A stretch of DNA of 64,000 bases. It comes from Granulosicoccus sp964594905 (lineage in GTDB: Bacteria > Pseudomonadota > Gammaproteobacteria > Granulosicoccales > Granulosicoccaceae). Shown piece after piece: positions 7,994-16,078 of the stretch. Every line of letters begins with the position of its first letter. The first letter of the stretch is position 1. The stretch covers positions 1 to 64,000 of the forward strand of contig CAZQOI010000006.1 of the NCBI GenBank assembly GCA_964594905.1, written 5' to 3'. Under the pieces are notes generated by a model. It worked only from the letters and a program-made list of their open reading frames with translations. It was not told where the DNA came from and made no database searches. The translations under genes and the position numbers were made by a program.

Positions 7994-8965
7994 ATGTTTA
8001 AAAAACTTTCTTTAGCGTTAACGGGTGCATTGTTGTGCGTTTCGTTTAGTGCTCATGCTGAGAACTGGAGAGCTTGGAATATCCACAATGATGGTCACCC
8101 GAATACCGCTGCTATGGACAAGTTTGCAGAACTTGTTGGCGAAGCGACCAAGGGTGAAATCAAACTTGAAGTGTTTCACGGTGGTGTGCTTGGCTCACAG
8201 CCAGATGCGCTTGAGCAGGTTCGCCTTGGCGCTATCGAGATCGGTAACTTCAACCTAGGTCCAATCGGTCCAATGGTTAAAGAAGCCAATCTTGTGTCAT
8301 TGCCTTTCATTTTCAAAAGCGTTCCACACATGTTTCGCGTTCTTGAAGGTGAAGCTGGACAAACTATTGCGGATGCAATGGCAGAAGCTGGCGTTCAGCC
8401 TCTAGCTTGGGTTGATGCTGGTGCACGATCTTTCTATAGCCAAAAGCCTATCAATACACCAGCTGACGTCGAAGGCCTGAAGATTCGAGTCATGAATAAC
8501 GATTTGTATACGTCCATGATTTCTGCGATGGGTGGTAATCCTTCACCGATGGCGTTCTCAGAAGTTCAGCAGGCGCTTAAAACTGGTGTTGTTGATGGTG
8601 CAGAGAACAACTTCCCATCGTTCAAGAACGTCGGCCACTACGAAGTGACTACTCATTACTCACTCAGCGAGCACTTGATCATCCCTGAGTGCATCTGTGT
8701 GAATACGGCTAAGTTTGCTGCGCTATCTGAGGACATGCAAGCTGCTGTACGTGGTGCTGCTGAAGAAGCTGCTCTGTACCAACGTGAGCTATGGGCAGTT
8801 CAATCTGGCCAAGCGCGTAAGGACGTTGAAGCTGCTGGTATCAAAGTCAACGAAATCGCTGACAAAGGTCCGTTCCAGGAAGCAATGGTCAAAGTTTACG
8901 ATGACTACCTGGCTGCAAACCCTGATATGGCCAAGCTCGTAGAAATGGCTCAGTCGACTGAATAG
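7994..8965 (+). CDS. dctP: TRAP transporter substrate-binding protein DctP (sugar-acid/uronate-like subgroup)
   Basis: Periplasmic receptor of a TRAP transporter, 323 residues. A 22-residue signal peptide ends at SAHA-E. The conserved carboxylate-binding arginine sits in GLKIRVMNN near residues 160-168, and the hallmark DGAENNFPSF segment near 200 is followed by GHYEVTTHYSLSEH, a pattern common in receptors for uronic and aldonic acids. GGAGGA lies six bases before the ATG. It is separated from dctQ by two hairpins, which would favour higher expression of the receptor than of the membrane subunits. The substrate assignment is inference from subgroup-like motifs and from the TGGTAT/ATACCA operator upstream. 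Confidence 0.93.
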   Translation: MFKKLSLALTGALLCVSFSAHAENWRAWNIHNDGHPNTAAMDKFAELVGEATKGEIKLEVFHGGVLGSQPDALEQVRLGAIEIGNFNLGPIGPMVKEANLVSLPFIFKSVPHMFRVLEGEAGQTIADAMAEAGVQPLAWVDAGARSFYSQKPINTPADVEGLKIRVMNNDLYTSMISAMGGNPSPMAFSEVQQALKTGVVDGAENNFPSFKNVGHYEVTTHYSLSEHLIIPECICVNTAKFAALSEDMQAAVRGAAEEAALYQRELWAVQSGQARKDVEAAGIKVNEIADKGPFQEAMVKVYDDYLAANPDMAKLVEMAQSTE

Positions 8966-8982
8966 CATTTAGTTATATTCGA

Positions 8983-9008
8983 GTGTCTCCAGATTGGCTT
9001 GGAGACAC
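8983..9008 (+). repeat. Stem-loop downstream of dctP
   Basis: Perfect 9-bp stem GTGTCTCCA (8983-8991) / TGGAGACAC (9000-9008) with an 8-base loop, 17 bp after the dctP stop, without a long T tract. It probably acts as a 3' stabiliser of the dctP message rather than as a terminator. Confidence 0.6.
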
Positions 9009-9044
9009 TTCAGCTTTTCAAGCTATATATACTTCCTCAAGAGT

Positions 9045-9080
9045 GCCCGGCATCCCTTAAAGGATGACGGGCCTTTTTTT
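9045..9080 (+). terminator. Rho-independent terminator/attenuator between dctP and dctQ
   Basis: Stem GCCCGGCATCC (9045-9055) pairs with GGATGACGGGC (9062-9072) with one mismatch, followed by C and seven T (9074-9080). It is a classic intrinsic terminator placed inside the operon, 18 bases before the dctQ start, so partial read-through would set the receptor-to-permease ratio. Confidence 0.85.
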
Positions 9081-9097
9081 AACGAAGGTTATTCATA

Positions 9098-9625
9098 ATG
9101 AGTGAAGCGCCTGAGCCCTCCACTTTCTTGCGGAGATTGGATGGGGTGTTTGATCTGATCTCTCGGATCTGCCTTATCTTCGCTGGTACCGCCCTTGTTG
9201 TCATGACTCTGATGTTCGCTTGGCTTGTCTATGGACGTTATGTCTTGAACGACACGCCAACGTGGGTTGAGCAGGTTTCGCATTTACTGGTGATGGTCAT
9301 TGCCTTTCTCGGTGCGGCGGTTGGTGTGCGTCAAGATACTCACCTGTCGGTCGTGTTGTTTCGCAGCGCAGTGCCATCCTGGATACGGACGGTGTTTGTT
9401 TTTGTGACAGACATCCTCATGGCTGGCTTTGGTGGTCTGATGTTTTGGTACGGCTTACAACTGACACAATTCAAATGGAAAACGATGATTCCATTGATTG
9501 ATGTTTCAGAGGGATTACGTTCGCTACCGTTGACTATCTGTGGCGCTCTTGTTTTTCTTTTTTCAATCGGCCATCTGATTCGTCTGCTTCTTGGACGGGA
9601 TGAACGCGTAGACAGTATCGAATAA
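9098..9625 (+). CDS. dctQ: TRAP transporter small membrane subunit DctQ
   Basis: 175 residues with four predicted membrane helices and the DctQ signature, a helix followed by GRYVLNDTPTWVEQ near 45-60 with its conserved Trp-x-Glu. It docks with DctM to form the membrane complex that receives ligand from DctP and is driven by a sodium gradient (family knowledge). It is ten bases from dctM. The preceding terminator hairpin suggests lower expression than dctP. Confidence 0.92.
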   Translation: MSEAPEPSTFLRRLDGVFDLISRICLIFAGTALVVMTLMFAWLVYGRYVLNDTPTWVEQVSHLLVMVIAFLGAAVGVRQDTHLSVVLFRSAVPSWIRTVFVFVTDILMAGFGGLMFWYGLQLTQFKWKTMIPLIDVSEGLRSLPLTICGALVFLFSIGHLIRLLLGRDERVDSIE

Positions 9626-9634
9626 GAGAAGAGC

Positions 9635-10915
9635 ATGGGACTTTTGCTATTACTCGGCGTGTTCGCCCTTTGTGTCGTCATTGGATTGCCAGTTGCTTTT
9701 GCATTAGGCATCTCCGCCCTGGTTGCTTTCTGGCACGAAGGATTACCCCTGTTGATTGTTTTTCAACGCATAGTCGCAGGAATCAATGTCTATTCATTGA
9801 TGGCGATCCCGTTCTTCATCTTCGCAGGCGAACTCATGTTTCATGGTGGCATTGCGATGCGATTGGTGCGTTTTGCGCAAAATGCGGTTGGTGCAGTACG
9901 GGGTGGTCTTGGCATCGTCAACGTCTTTTCATCAATGCTTTTTGGTGGGATTTCAGGTTCGGCTATCGCTGATATTTCTGCCCTGGGTTCCATCCTTATC
10001 CCGGTCATGAAGGACAAGGGATACGATGCCGACTATGCGGTTAACGTTACTGTGACCTCATCGATCGCGGGAATCATCATTCCGCCAAGTCACAACATGA
10101 TTATCTTCGCACTGGCGACAGGTGGTGCGGTATCAATATCCAAGCTCTTTCTCGCGGGTGTAGTGCCTGGCGTTCTGATGTGTATCTGCCTTGCCGTTGC
10201 CGCCTATGTTGTTGCCGTGAAACGCGGCTACGGTGCCGAAAAATTTCCAGGTTGGACGGTGCTTGTGATTAGTTTTTTCAGCGCTATCCCTGGGCTACTC
10301 ACAGCGGTGATCATTGTTGGTGGCGTTCTATCAGGAGTTTTTACAGCGACCGAATCTGGTGCATTCGGCGCTCTTTACGCATTCGTGGTGACGCTCATAG
10401 TTTATCGCAGCATCACCTGGACAAATTTCAAGCTGGCAGTTATCCAATCTGTTCGCACGACATCCATGGTCATGATCTTGATTGCTTGTGCGGGTGCTTT
10501 TGCCTACATGCTGACGTTCTTTCGCGTGCCTAACCTGACGATTGAATTTCTAACCGGCTTGACTGAAAACCCTATCCTGATCCTGTTGATGATCAATGGC
10601 GTGCTGCTGATGCTTGGAATGATCATGGACATGGCGGCACTTATATTGATATGCACTCCAATATTCTTACCCATCATGAATACTCTGGGAATTGATCCGC
10701 TGCAGTTCGGAATGATCCTGTTGGTCAATTTAGGTTTGGGTCTTTGCACACCGCCTGTCGGCTCTTGTTTATTTGTAGGGTGTGCCGTTGGTAAGTTGCC
10801 GATGGAAAAAGCGGTACGAACCATATGGCCTTTTTATATCGCGATATTCGCGGCATTGATGCTGATAACCTTCATACCAGCGATTTCACTGACGTTGCCT
10901 GGCTTGATTGGCTAA
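9635..10915 (+). CDS. dctM: TRAP transporter large membrane subunit DctM
   Basis: 426 residues, about 11-12 membrane helices, standard DctM length. Recognisable segments include the IPFFIFAGELM motif near 66-76, GGISGSAIADISALGSILIP near 105-125, and the IIPPSHNMIIFALATG segment near 150. It is the transport channel of the TRAP system. The gene is followed by about 250 bp of A/T-rich DNA with only a weak ACCA-AAAA-TGGT-T6 hairpin near 10951, so the operon end is not sharply defined. Confidence 0.95.
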   Translation: MGLLLLLGVFALCVVIGLPVAFALGISALVAFWHEGLPLLIVFQRIVAGINVYSLMAIPFFIFAGELMFHGGIAMRLVRFAQNAVGAVRGGLGIVNVFSSMLFGGISGSAIADISALGSILIPVMKDKGYDADYAVNVTVTSSIAGIIIPPSHNMIIFALATGGAVSISKLFLAGVVPGVLMCICLAVAAYVVAVKRGYGAEKFPGWTVLVISFFSAIPGLLTAVIIVGGVLSGVFTATESGAFGALYAFVVTLIVYRSITWTNFKLAVIQSVRTTSMVMILIACAGAFAYMLTFFRVPNLTIEFLTGLTENPILILLMINGVLLMLGMIMDMAALILICTPIFLPIMNTLGIDPLQFGMILLVNLGLGLCTPPVGSCLFVGCAVGKLPMEKAVRTIWPFYIAIFAALMLITFIPAISLTLPGLIG

Positions 10916-11164
10916 CACTGATTGCAGCAGTTAAAGATGCCCTCTTATTTACCAAAAATGGTTTTTTCGCTGGAAAAAGTTTATTTTTATGCACAAAAAT
11001 TGAGCGTTAAAAAGCTCATCTGCGCATTCGCAGTGCGATAAGATTTGCATTGTATTTGTGCGATTTCAGTTAAGTTGCTGAAAATAATAGAAAAATAACT
11101 TCGAAAATTCATGGCACGTTAATCGAATTACTCAAACTTCAAATTAAAATATTTGGAGAAAACT

Positions 11165-11560
11165 TTGAGTAAGCATTTTTTTAGTAAAAGCATCGGTGGT
11201 GCTCTGGTGTTATCAGCGGCTTCTCTATCAGTGTCGTCCAATGTGCTCGCACAAGACACGATCAAGGTTGGTGTTCTGCATTCCTTGTCTGGAACGATGG
11301 CCATCAGTGAAACTACCTTGAAAGACACCATGCTCATGTTGATCGATGAGCAAAACGCAAAGGGTGGCTTGTTAGGTAAGCCTCTTGAAGCCGTAGTCGT
11401 TGATCCGGCTTCAGATTGGCCGCTGTTTGCAGAAAAAGCTCGTGAGTTGATCGAGAAAGAGAAAGTGGCATCAATTTTCGGTGCGTGGACATCAGTCTCG
11501 AGAAAGTCTGTTCTGCCTGTTATCGAAGAGCTGAATGGTCTGTTGTTTTATCCTGTCCAG
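11165..11560 (+). pseudogene. urtA: Truncated urtA: N-terminal third of the urea ABC transporter binding protein
   Basis: Starts at TTG 11165 with GGAG at 11155-11158. A signal peptide (SVSSNVLAQ) is followed by the very conserved opening of UrtA: DTIKVGVLHSLSGTMAIS, LLIDEQNAKGGLLG-like segments, WPLFAEKARELI, WTSVSRKSVLP and ELNGLLFYPVQ. After PVQ the match stops abruptly, and the frame runs 22 unrelated codons to a stop at 11626. Intact UrtA has roughly 400 or more residues, so about two thirds are missing. The DNA after 11557-11560 belongs to ureG in another frame. The protein as encoded would not bind urea. Confidence 0.9.
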
Positions 11561-11886
11561 ATCTTGATGTCGTTTTTATTGAAAGCGGTGGAGACAATCT
11601 CGCCGCAACATTCAGTCCTGAATTAGCCGATCTGACTCTGTACGTGATTGATGTTGCGCAGGGTGAGGAAATTCCACGAAAAGGTGGGCCAGGCATTACC
11701 CGGTCTGATCTGTTAGTCATTAACAAGACAGATCTAGCGCCATACGTTGACGTATCTTTAGACGTCATGGAAGCAGATACCAAGCGGATGCGTGATGGTA
11801 AGGCTCACGTGTTCAGTTGTGTGAAACAGGGCGACGGGGTTGCAATCGTCGCTGATTTTATTTGCCGAGAAGGCTTGCTTCAATAG
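11557..11886 (+). pseudogene. ureG: ureG fragment: C-terminal half of the urease accessory GTPase
   Basis: From 11557 the frame one base off urtA reads PDLDVVFIESGGDNLAATFS, then SPELADLTLYVIDVAQG, EIPRKGGPGITRSDLLVINKTDLAPYV and VMEADTKRMR. This is the highly conserved second half of UreG, including the G4 motif NKTD and the natural C-terminus. The P-loop half is absent, so no working nickel-insertion GTPase can be made. The junction with urtA shares the bases CCAG, consistent with a microhomology deletion that removed the rest of urtA, any urtBCDE and ureABC-type genes and the start of ureG. A misassembly is the alternative. Confidence 0.9.
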
Positions 11887-11966
11887 GCAGTTTGTTATTC
11901 GATCTATCTTCCCCAGGCCTTGATATGTGGGACTTCATATCAGGCGACTTTATATCAGGCATAAAA

Positions 11967-11989
11967 AACGGCCGGATATACCGGCCGTT
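11967..11989 (-). terminator. Strong terminator of the distal ompA-like gene
   Basis: Perfect 9-bp stem AACGGCCGG (11967-11975) / CCGGCCGTT (11981-11989), loop ATATA. Read on the minus strand the stem is followed by six T, which fits termination of the gene ending at 12036. A second hairpin, GCAGGCTT-A-AAGCCTGC (12007-12023), lies between the stop codon and this terminator. Confidence 0.8.
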
Positions 11990-12035
11990 CAATGGGGGAG
12001 CTAGCTGCAGGCTTAAAGCCTGCGACTAGTTATTA

Positions 12036-12680
12036 TTAATTGAAAACCATACGGTTCGCAGTGAGTTCAACTTCTACGCGACGATTTTGCTGACGCCCTT
12101 CAGCCGTAAAGTTAGAGGCAGCAGGAGAGTTTTCACCCATGCCTGATACGTCGATTCTGGCATCAGGGTATTGAGCTGCAAGCATGTTAGCAACTGTCTG
12201 AGCACGTCGCTCTGACAAACCCTGGTTGTACTCTTCTGAGCCACGGCTATCTGTGTGGCCAGTTACGCTGATCTTAGTGACACCTTTGAACTCAGAAACT
12301 GCTTGAACCATAGACTGCATGGCTGATCGGCCAGCATCGTTCAGCTCAGCTGAATTAGTGTCAAACAGAGCAAGTTCGCTGAAGTCACGCGTATCGATCT
12401 TTGCTGTGTTAGCTTCTGGTGCCTTCGGCGCTTCAACAACGGCTGGTGCTTCTGCTACTTCTGTTTCACGACCTTCACAAGCGTCATTTGAGTCATCGTC
12501 AGAGAATGTGCCAGAGCGAAAGCAGCCACTGGTACCGGTTTTCAGAGCAGTGCCACCAACTGTGATGTAGCTGCTACCTGGATCTTCAACAGTGCCGTCA
12601 ACATTGACGGAATGAGCTGAAGCGTTGAACGATGCGATTGTCAGGCAAGCACCGATTGAGAGGACGAGACGTGTATTCAT
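12036..12680 (-). CDS. OmpA-family protein, paralogue 1
   Basis: Outer-membrane or periplasmic peptidoglycan-binding protein of 214 residues. The ATG at 12680 is chosen because GGAG lies directly upstream (12687-12690) and it begins the signal peptide MNTRLVLSIGACLTIA...SAHA-like. A short N-terminal domain of about 50 residues (VDGTVEDPG...GCFRSG...ACEGRE, two Cys) is followed by a Pro/Ala/Glu linker and a C-terminal OmpA domain with GHTDSRGSEEYNQGLSERRA and GRQQNRRVE, the peptidoglycan-binding motifs. It shares the same architecture, including the Cys-containing N-domain, with the gene just upstream. The two are a tandem duplication. Confidence 0.88.
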   Translation of the reverse strand: MNTRLVLSIGACLTIASFNASAHSVNVDGTVEDPGSSYITVGGTALKTGTSGCFRSGTFSDDDSNDACEGRETEVAEAPAVVEAPKAPEANTAKIDTRDFSELALFDTNSAELNDAGRSAMQSMVQAVSEFKGVTKISVTGHTDSRGSEEYNQGLSERRAQTVANMLAAQYPDARIDVSGMGENSPAASNFTAEGRQQNRRVEVELTANRMVFN

Positions 12681-12734
12681 AAAATTCTCCATTGCGGAAT
12701 GGGTAAAACAGATGATTGAGGTTAAATAGGTTAT

Positions 12735-12762
12735 TGCGATGGCGGGGTACCCCGCCATCGCA
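12735..12762 (-). repeat. 28-bp perfect palindrome between tandem ompA genes
   Basis: Fourteen-base arms centred on GGTACC pair perfectly with no spacer (12735-12748 / 12749-12762). It lies 11 bp after the stop codon of the upstream ompA paralogue. No T tract follows on the minus strand, so it does not look like a standard terminator. An mRNA-stabilising hairpin or partial attenuator is more likely. Confidence 0.75.
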
Positions 12763-12773
12763 GTCGTTGTCAG

Positions 12774-13424
12774 TTATTGGCTGATGCTTTTTGCTTTCAC
12801 TTCGATTTCAACTCGGCGGTTAAGCTGACGACCTTCCGGTGTGGAGTTGGTCGCAACAGGGCTTTCTTCACCCAAGCCGACGCTGCTGATATTAACGCTA
12901 GGATAGGCTGCTTTCAGGAATCCTTCCACTGCCTGAGCTCGCTGTTCTGACAGACCTTGGTTGTAGTCAGCATCACCGGTTGCATCAGTGTGTCCAATGA
13001 CGCGCATTTCCGTGATTTCCTGAAAGGATTCTAACTGAACCAGTAGATCGGCCAAAGCTTGTTCGCTTGCTGCAGTCAGTGCCGCTGAGTTGGAAGCGAA
13101 GAGTGCTTCACCGCCAAGGGTAGCTGTCGTGACGATTGGCTCTTTCTTAGGTGGAGCTGGAGCTGCTGTTTGGTCAGCTTCTGCTTCTGGCTGTTTCTCA
13201 GCGGTGGCTTCGATACCTTCGCAGGCGTTGACCTGAGTATCTTCAGACCAACTGCCAAGACGCAGACACTCACCGCCACCGGTACGCACCGCACTGCCAT
13301 CCGAGCTAACGTAGCCCGCACCACTGGGGATTTCGATATCGCCATCCAACGCAACATCGTGCGCAGTGGCGGCGGTACTGCATAAAATCATGGCTGCAGC
13401 GGCCTTAGTGATGATTTGTTTCAT
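12774..13424 (-). CDS. OmpA-family protein, paralogue 2
   Basis: 216 residues. Signal peptide MKQIITKAAAAMILCSTAATA; GGGAG stands before the ATG. The N-domain (VALDGDIEIPSGAGYVSSDGSAVRTGGGECLRLGSW...ACEG) is homologous to that of the neighbouring paralogue, with the two Cys conserved. A Pro/Ala/Glu-rich linker leads to an OmpA C-terminal domain with GHTDATGDADYNQGLSEQRA and GRQLNRRVEIEV. It probably precedes its paralogue on one transcript, with the 28-bp palindrome between them. The DGS-x-V-x-TG-x-x-x-C pattern suggests a small disulfide-bonded unit of unknown role. Confidence 0.88.
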   Translation of the reverse strand: MKQIITKAAAAMILCSTAATAHDVALDGDIEIPSGAGYVSSDGSAVRTGGGECLRLGSWSEDTQVNACEGIEATAEKQPEAEADQTAAPAPPKKEPIVTTATLGGEALFASNSAALTAASEQALADLLVQLESFQEITEMRVIGHTDATGDADYNQGLSEQRAQAVEGFLKAAYPSVNISSVGLGEESPVATNSTPEGRQLNRRVEIEVKAKSISQ

Positions 13425-13691
13425 GTCCTAGCTCCCACTAGTTAACTTGTCTTTTGATATCGAAATACCGATTTTTGGTTTCTCACCACCGACACCAAGC
13501 CAGACAGTGCCAAGGCATTGCCTTAATTACTTGTTGTTTTTTTGTCTTGTATAGCCTTAAACAGTCGAATTGTAAACTCAATCAAGGGAATTCGTGTGTG
13601 AAAAATACAACACATGGTGGTCAATCTTCTGTCGAGACAGCCCAGAGAGTGTAGGCTATCTCCCAGCGCTGGCTGACAAAAGGAGTTGTCA

Positions 13692-14411
13692 ATGCGGTTT
13701 AATGCAGGTTTTGGCCCGATTTTCCCCGCGTGTTGCGTTATTTGTTATGGCCAGCCGGTCTTTGGGTTGGATATGTGTAGCAGTTGCCTAGGGCATCTGA
13801 CGCCGCGAGTTAGTAAGAATGTTTTTGGGGTCTCCGCTCTCTGTCCCAACTGCGGCACTGAGCATCGTGGCGACAATTGCTCCTCCTGTGCCGGAAATTT
13901 GCCGTTATTTGCGCGAATCGTGTGTCCTTACCGTTTCGTCTTCCCACTGGACCGCATGATCCACAGCCTCAAATATGGCCGCAATCGGACTATGGGGCGC
14001 GTTCTTGGTGAGTTACTGGCCTATGGGCTTGCTCGCGAACCGTCAGCAGACATGAAGCCTACGGTCGTCATACCGGTTCCGCTGCATGCCAATCGGCAGG
14101 CCACCCGCGGTTTCAACCACGCAGCGGACATAGCTCGTTTTGCTTCCAGGCGCTTGCATCTGCCTTTCTCTGAGGGTCTGGCTCGTCGCGTTGAAGACAC
14201 AGAGTCTCTGGCGGGCTTATCGCGCCCTGAGCGAGAGCTGCTGATTCGTGGAGCCTTTTCTGTTAGCGACGCGGTTGCTGATCAGCGTATCGCCATTGTG
14301 GATGATGTCATGACCAGCGGTGCAACCTCAGGCGAGCTTGCTCGCGAGCTCTACGATACTGGAGCCGCGTCTGTTGAGCTGTGGGTGGTAGCGCGCACCC
14401 CGCTTGTTTGA
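13692..14411 (+). CDS. comF: ComF-family phosphoribosyltransferase-like protein
   Basis: ComF/GntX family, 239 residues, linked with DNA uptake in competent bacteria. The ATG at 13692 is used because AGGAG lies at 13681-13685. The N-terminal zinc region carries CxxC pairs (CVIC, CSSC, CPNC, CSSC) within the first 70 residues. The C-terminal half is a PRTase fold with the PRPP-loop motif IAIVDDVMTSGAT near residue 205. Its 3' end overlaps the convergent GTPase gene by 61 bp. The presence of type IV minor pilins in the same window fits a DNA-uptake role, though ComF is found widely without proven competence. Confidence 0.9.
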   Translation: MRFNAGFGPIFPACCVICYGQPVFGLDMCSSCLGHLTPRVSKNVFGVSALCPNCGTEHRGDNCSSCAGNLPLFARIVCPYRFVFPLDRMIHSLKYGRNRTMGRVLGELLAYGLAREPSADMKPTVVIPVPLHANRQATRGFNHAADIARFASRRLHLPFSEGLARRVEDTESLAGLSRPERELLIRGAFSVSDAVADQRIAIVDDVMTSGATSGELARELYDTGAASVELWVVARTPLV

Positions 14412-16003
14412 TTCATCTCGTCGATCAGCATGCGTTTGACGACAGCAGGAAGGGTGGATTCATCTTGGGTGGTGTCGGTACTCCAGAGAGCCTTGTAATC
14501 CTCCTGTAATCGTGTGTGCTCAGCGGACAGCGATTGTAGGGATGAACTGATTTCCCCATCGACTCGCTCCAGAGCGATCTTGGCTCCGTCTTTTATACCG
14601 CGCGCCACCGCCTGAGCGCGGGAAGGTTTGAGCTTACGTGCCAGAAATGTTGGCAAGAACCAGGCGAGGCCTGCCAGAAACACACTATTGATAGCGAAGC
14701 TGGCCCCAAGATAAGCGCCGACATCGCTGCCACCATCGATAAATGCCGTGACCACTCGGTAACTGATCCAGCCAAGCGCCACTAGTGGCAGAAAAATGGC
14801 AAGAATCGTTAGCGTCTTGTAAGTGATTCGTTGCAGTCGGGTACCAGGGGCAACCAAAGATCGCGCTACTGCGTCGTCAATGAACTGGGGTAGTTGCTTT
14901 CGTAGTTTTTCAACCACGGGTGACAGATGTTTGTGCGCCGCAAGAACTGGCAGGCTGGATTTCTCAGCATGTACGTTGATGAATTCCTCGACTGTGTTGT
15001 TCAGTCGCGTCATCAGTGTGTCGTCTGCGATGCTTGTCGACAAGGCTTGATGGGGATTTTCAACAAAGGCTTCTGCAAGTGGTTCTGCTTGCCATGTCAT
15101 GGCTGTCTGCAGCGAATCTTCTTGTTGCCGCCAGTCCTTTTGCCATTGCTGAGAAAGGGTAGTGATGTCGCTGCTATCGCCTAGTTTTGAGACGATGGAA
15201 TCCGCGCGATGCCTGATCAATTGCAGACGTTTAAGGATGCCACGTGACTCCAGCGCCGCGATCATCGAGTTCTCGGCTAGCTCTACAAGTGTTGACTCAA
15301 GTTTTGCGAAGTCGTCGTTGGCAGAGTTTGCGGCTTCAGCCAAAGGATTGCTGCAATCGGTTCTGAAAATCATTGGCTCGGAAAGGCCAGCAGTTATTAG
15401 TTGCTGTTGAAAGTCATCAAGTTGAACCTGATTACCTTTGTCCCAGTGGTTCATGACGAATAGCCAAGCATGCTGGCTCGCGTGTTTGCTCATTAATTGC
15501 CAGCCCTGATCATCACGATAGCGTTCGGGGCTGACAACATAGATTACGACATCAAGGTGTGGCAGCCACAGATCAACGAGCTCCCTGTGACTGGTTTCGA
15601 CACTGTCGAAATCGGGCATGTCAATCCACAGGATATTGTTGTACAAATCGTTCTGGTGCAAGGAGGTGCGCATGCGCGCCATTGGAAAATCGTCGGGTAG
15701 ATGATCAACCGTTATGCTCTTGTGTACGTATACAGTGATATCGCGGGAAGTAGGCCGCACAGCGCTGGTCTGTGCGACATTGTCTTTGGCGAGACGGTTG
15801 AGCAGAGAGCTTTTACCAACACCAGTTCCGCCGAACAGGCCAACCACCAGCGGACGCTCGGTATTGTCGAACAGTCCGCCTGGTGTATCACTGTGTCTTG
15901 GGTCTAATTGTTCCAGTGCTGCTGCGGGCAACCAGCCAGACTCAATGGCCTGCTTGGTCCATTGTTCGAGTGAACTGTTTAGCACTTTAAGCACGTCGGT
16001 CAT
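14351..16003 (-). CDS. Dynamin-like/YfjP-type membrane GTPase
   Basis: 550 residues. G1 P-loop GGTGVGKS at 58-65, G3 DMPDFD at 128-133 and G4 NHWDKG at 185-190 are all present, with a long C-terminal helical part and two hydrophobic segments near 400-465 that may insert in the membrane. This is the layout of large bacterial dynamin-superfamily or YfjP-like GTPases; the actual target is unknown. Its 3' end overlaps comF tail to tail. It is divergent from the CobT-like VWA gene with 75 bp between them, and a second large GTPase lies 2.3 kb away on the same strand. Confidence 0.8.
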   Translation of the reverse strand: MTDVLKVLNSSLEQWTKQAIESGWLPAAALEQLDPRHSDTPGGLFDNTERPLVVGLFGGTGVGKSSLLNRLAKDNVAQTSAVRPTSRDITVYVHKSITVDHLPDDFPMARMRTSLHQNDLYNNILWIDMPDFDSVETSHRELVDLWLPHLDVVIYVVSPERYRDDQGWQLMSKHASQHAWLFVMNHWDKGNQVQLDDFQQQLITAGLSEPMIFRTDCSNPLAEAANSANDDFAKLESTLVELAENSMIAALESRGILKRLQLIRHRADSIVSKLGDSSDITTLSQQWQKDWRQQEDSLQTAMTWQAEPLAEAFVENPHQALSTSIADDTLMTRLNNTVEEFINVHAEKSSLPVLAAHKHLSPVVEKLRKQLPQFIDDAVARSLVAPGTRLQRITYKTLTILAIFLPLVALGWISYRVVTAFIDGGSDVGAYLGASFAINSVFLAGLAWFLPTFLARKLKPSRAQAVARGIKDGAKIALERVDGEISSSLQSLSAEHTRLQEDYKALWSTDTTQDESTLPAVVKRMLIDEMNQTSGVRATTHSSTDAAPVS

Positions 16004-16078
16004 GGCGTTGTACTGGATGTTTATGTCTTGACGGTCGATGAATCAACACATTAGCGAGCATACACGCATAATCTCACA

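Noticed and set aside
11111..11127. Sigma-54-like promoter before truncated urtA (TGGCACG then TCGAA)
   Set aside because: The -24 half is perfect but the -12 half lacks the essential GC dinucleotide; too weak to list.
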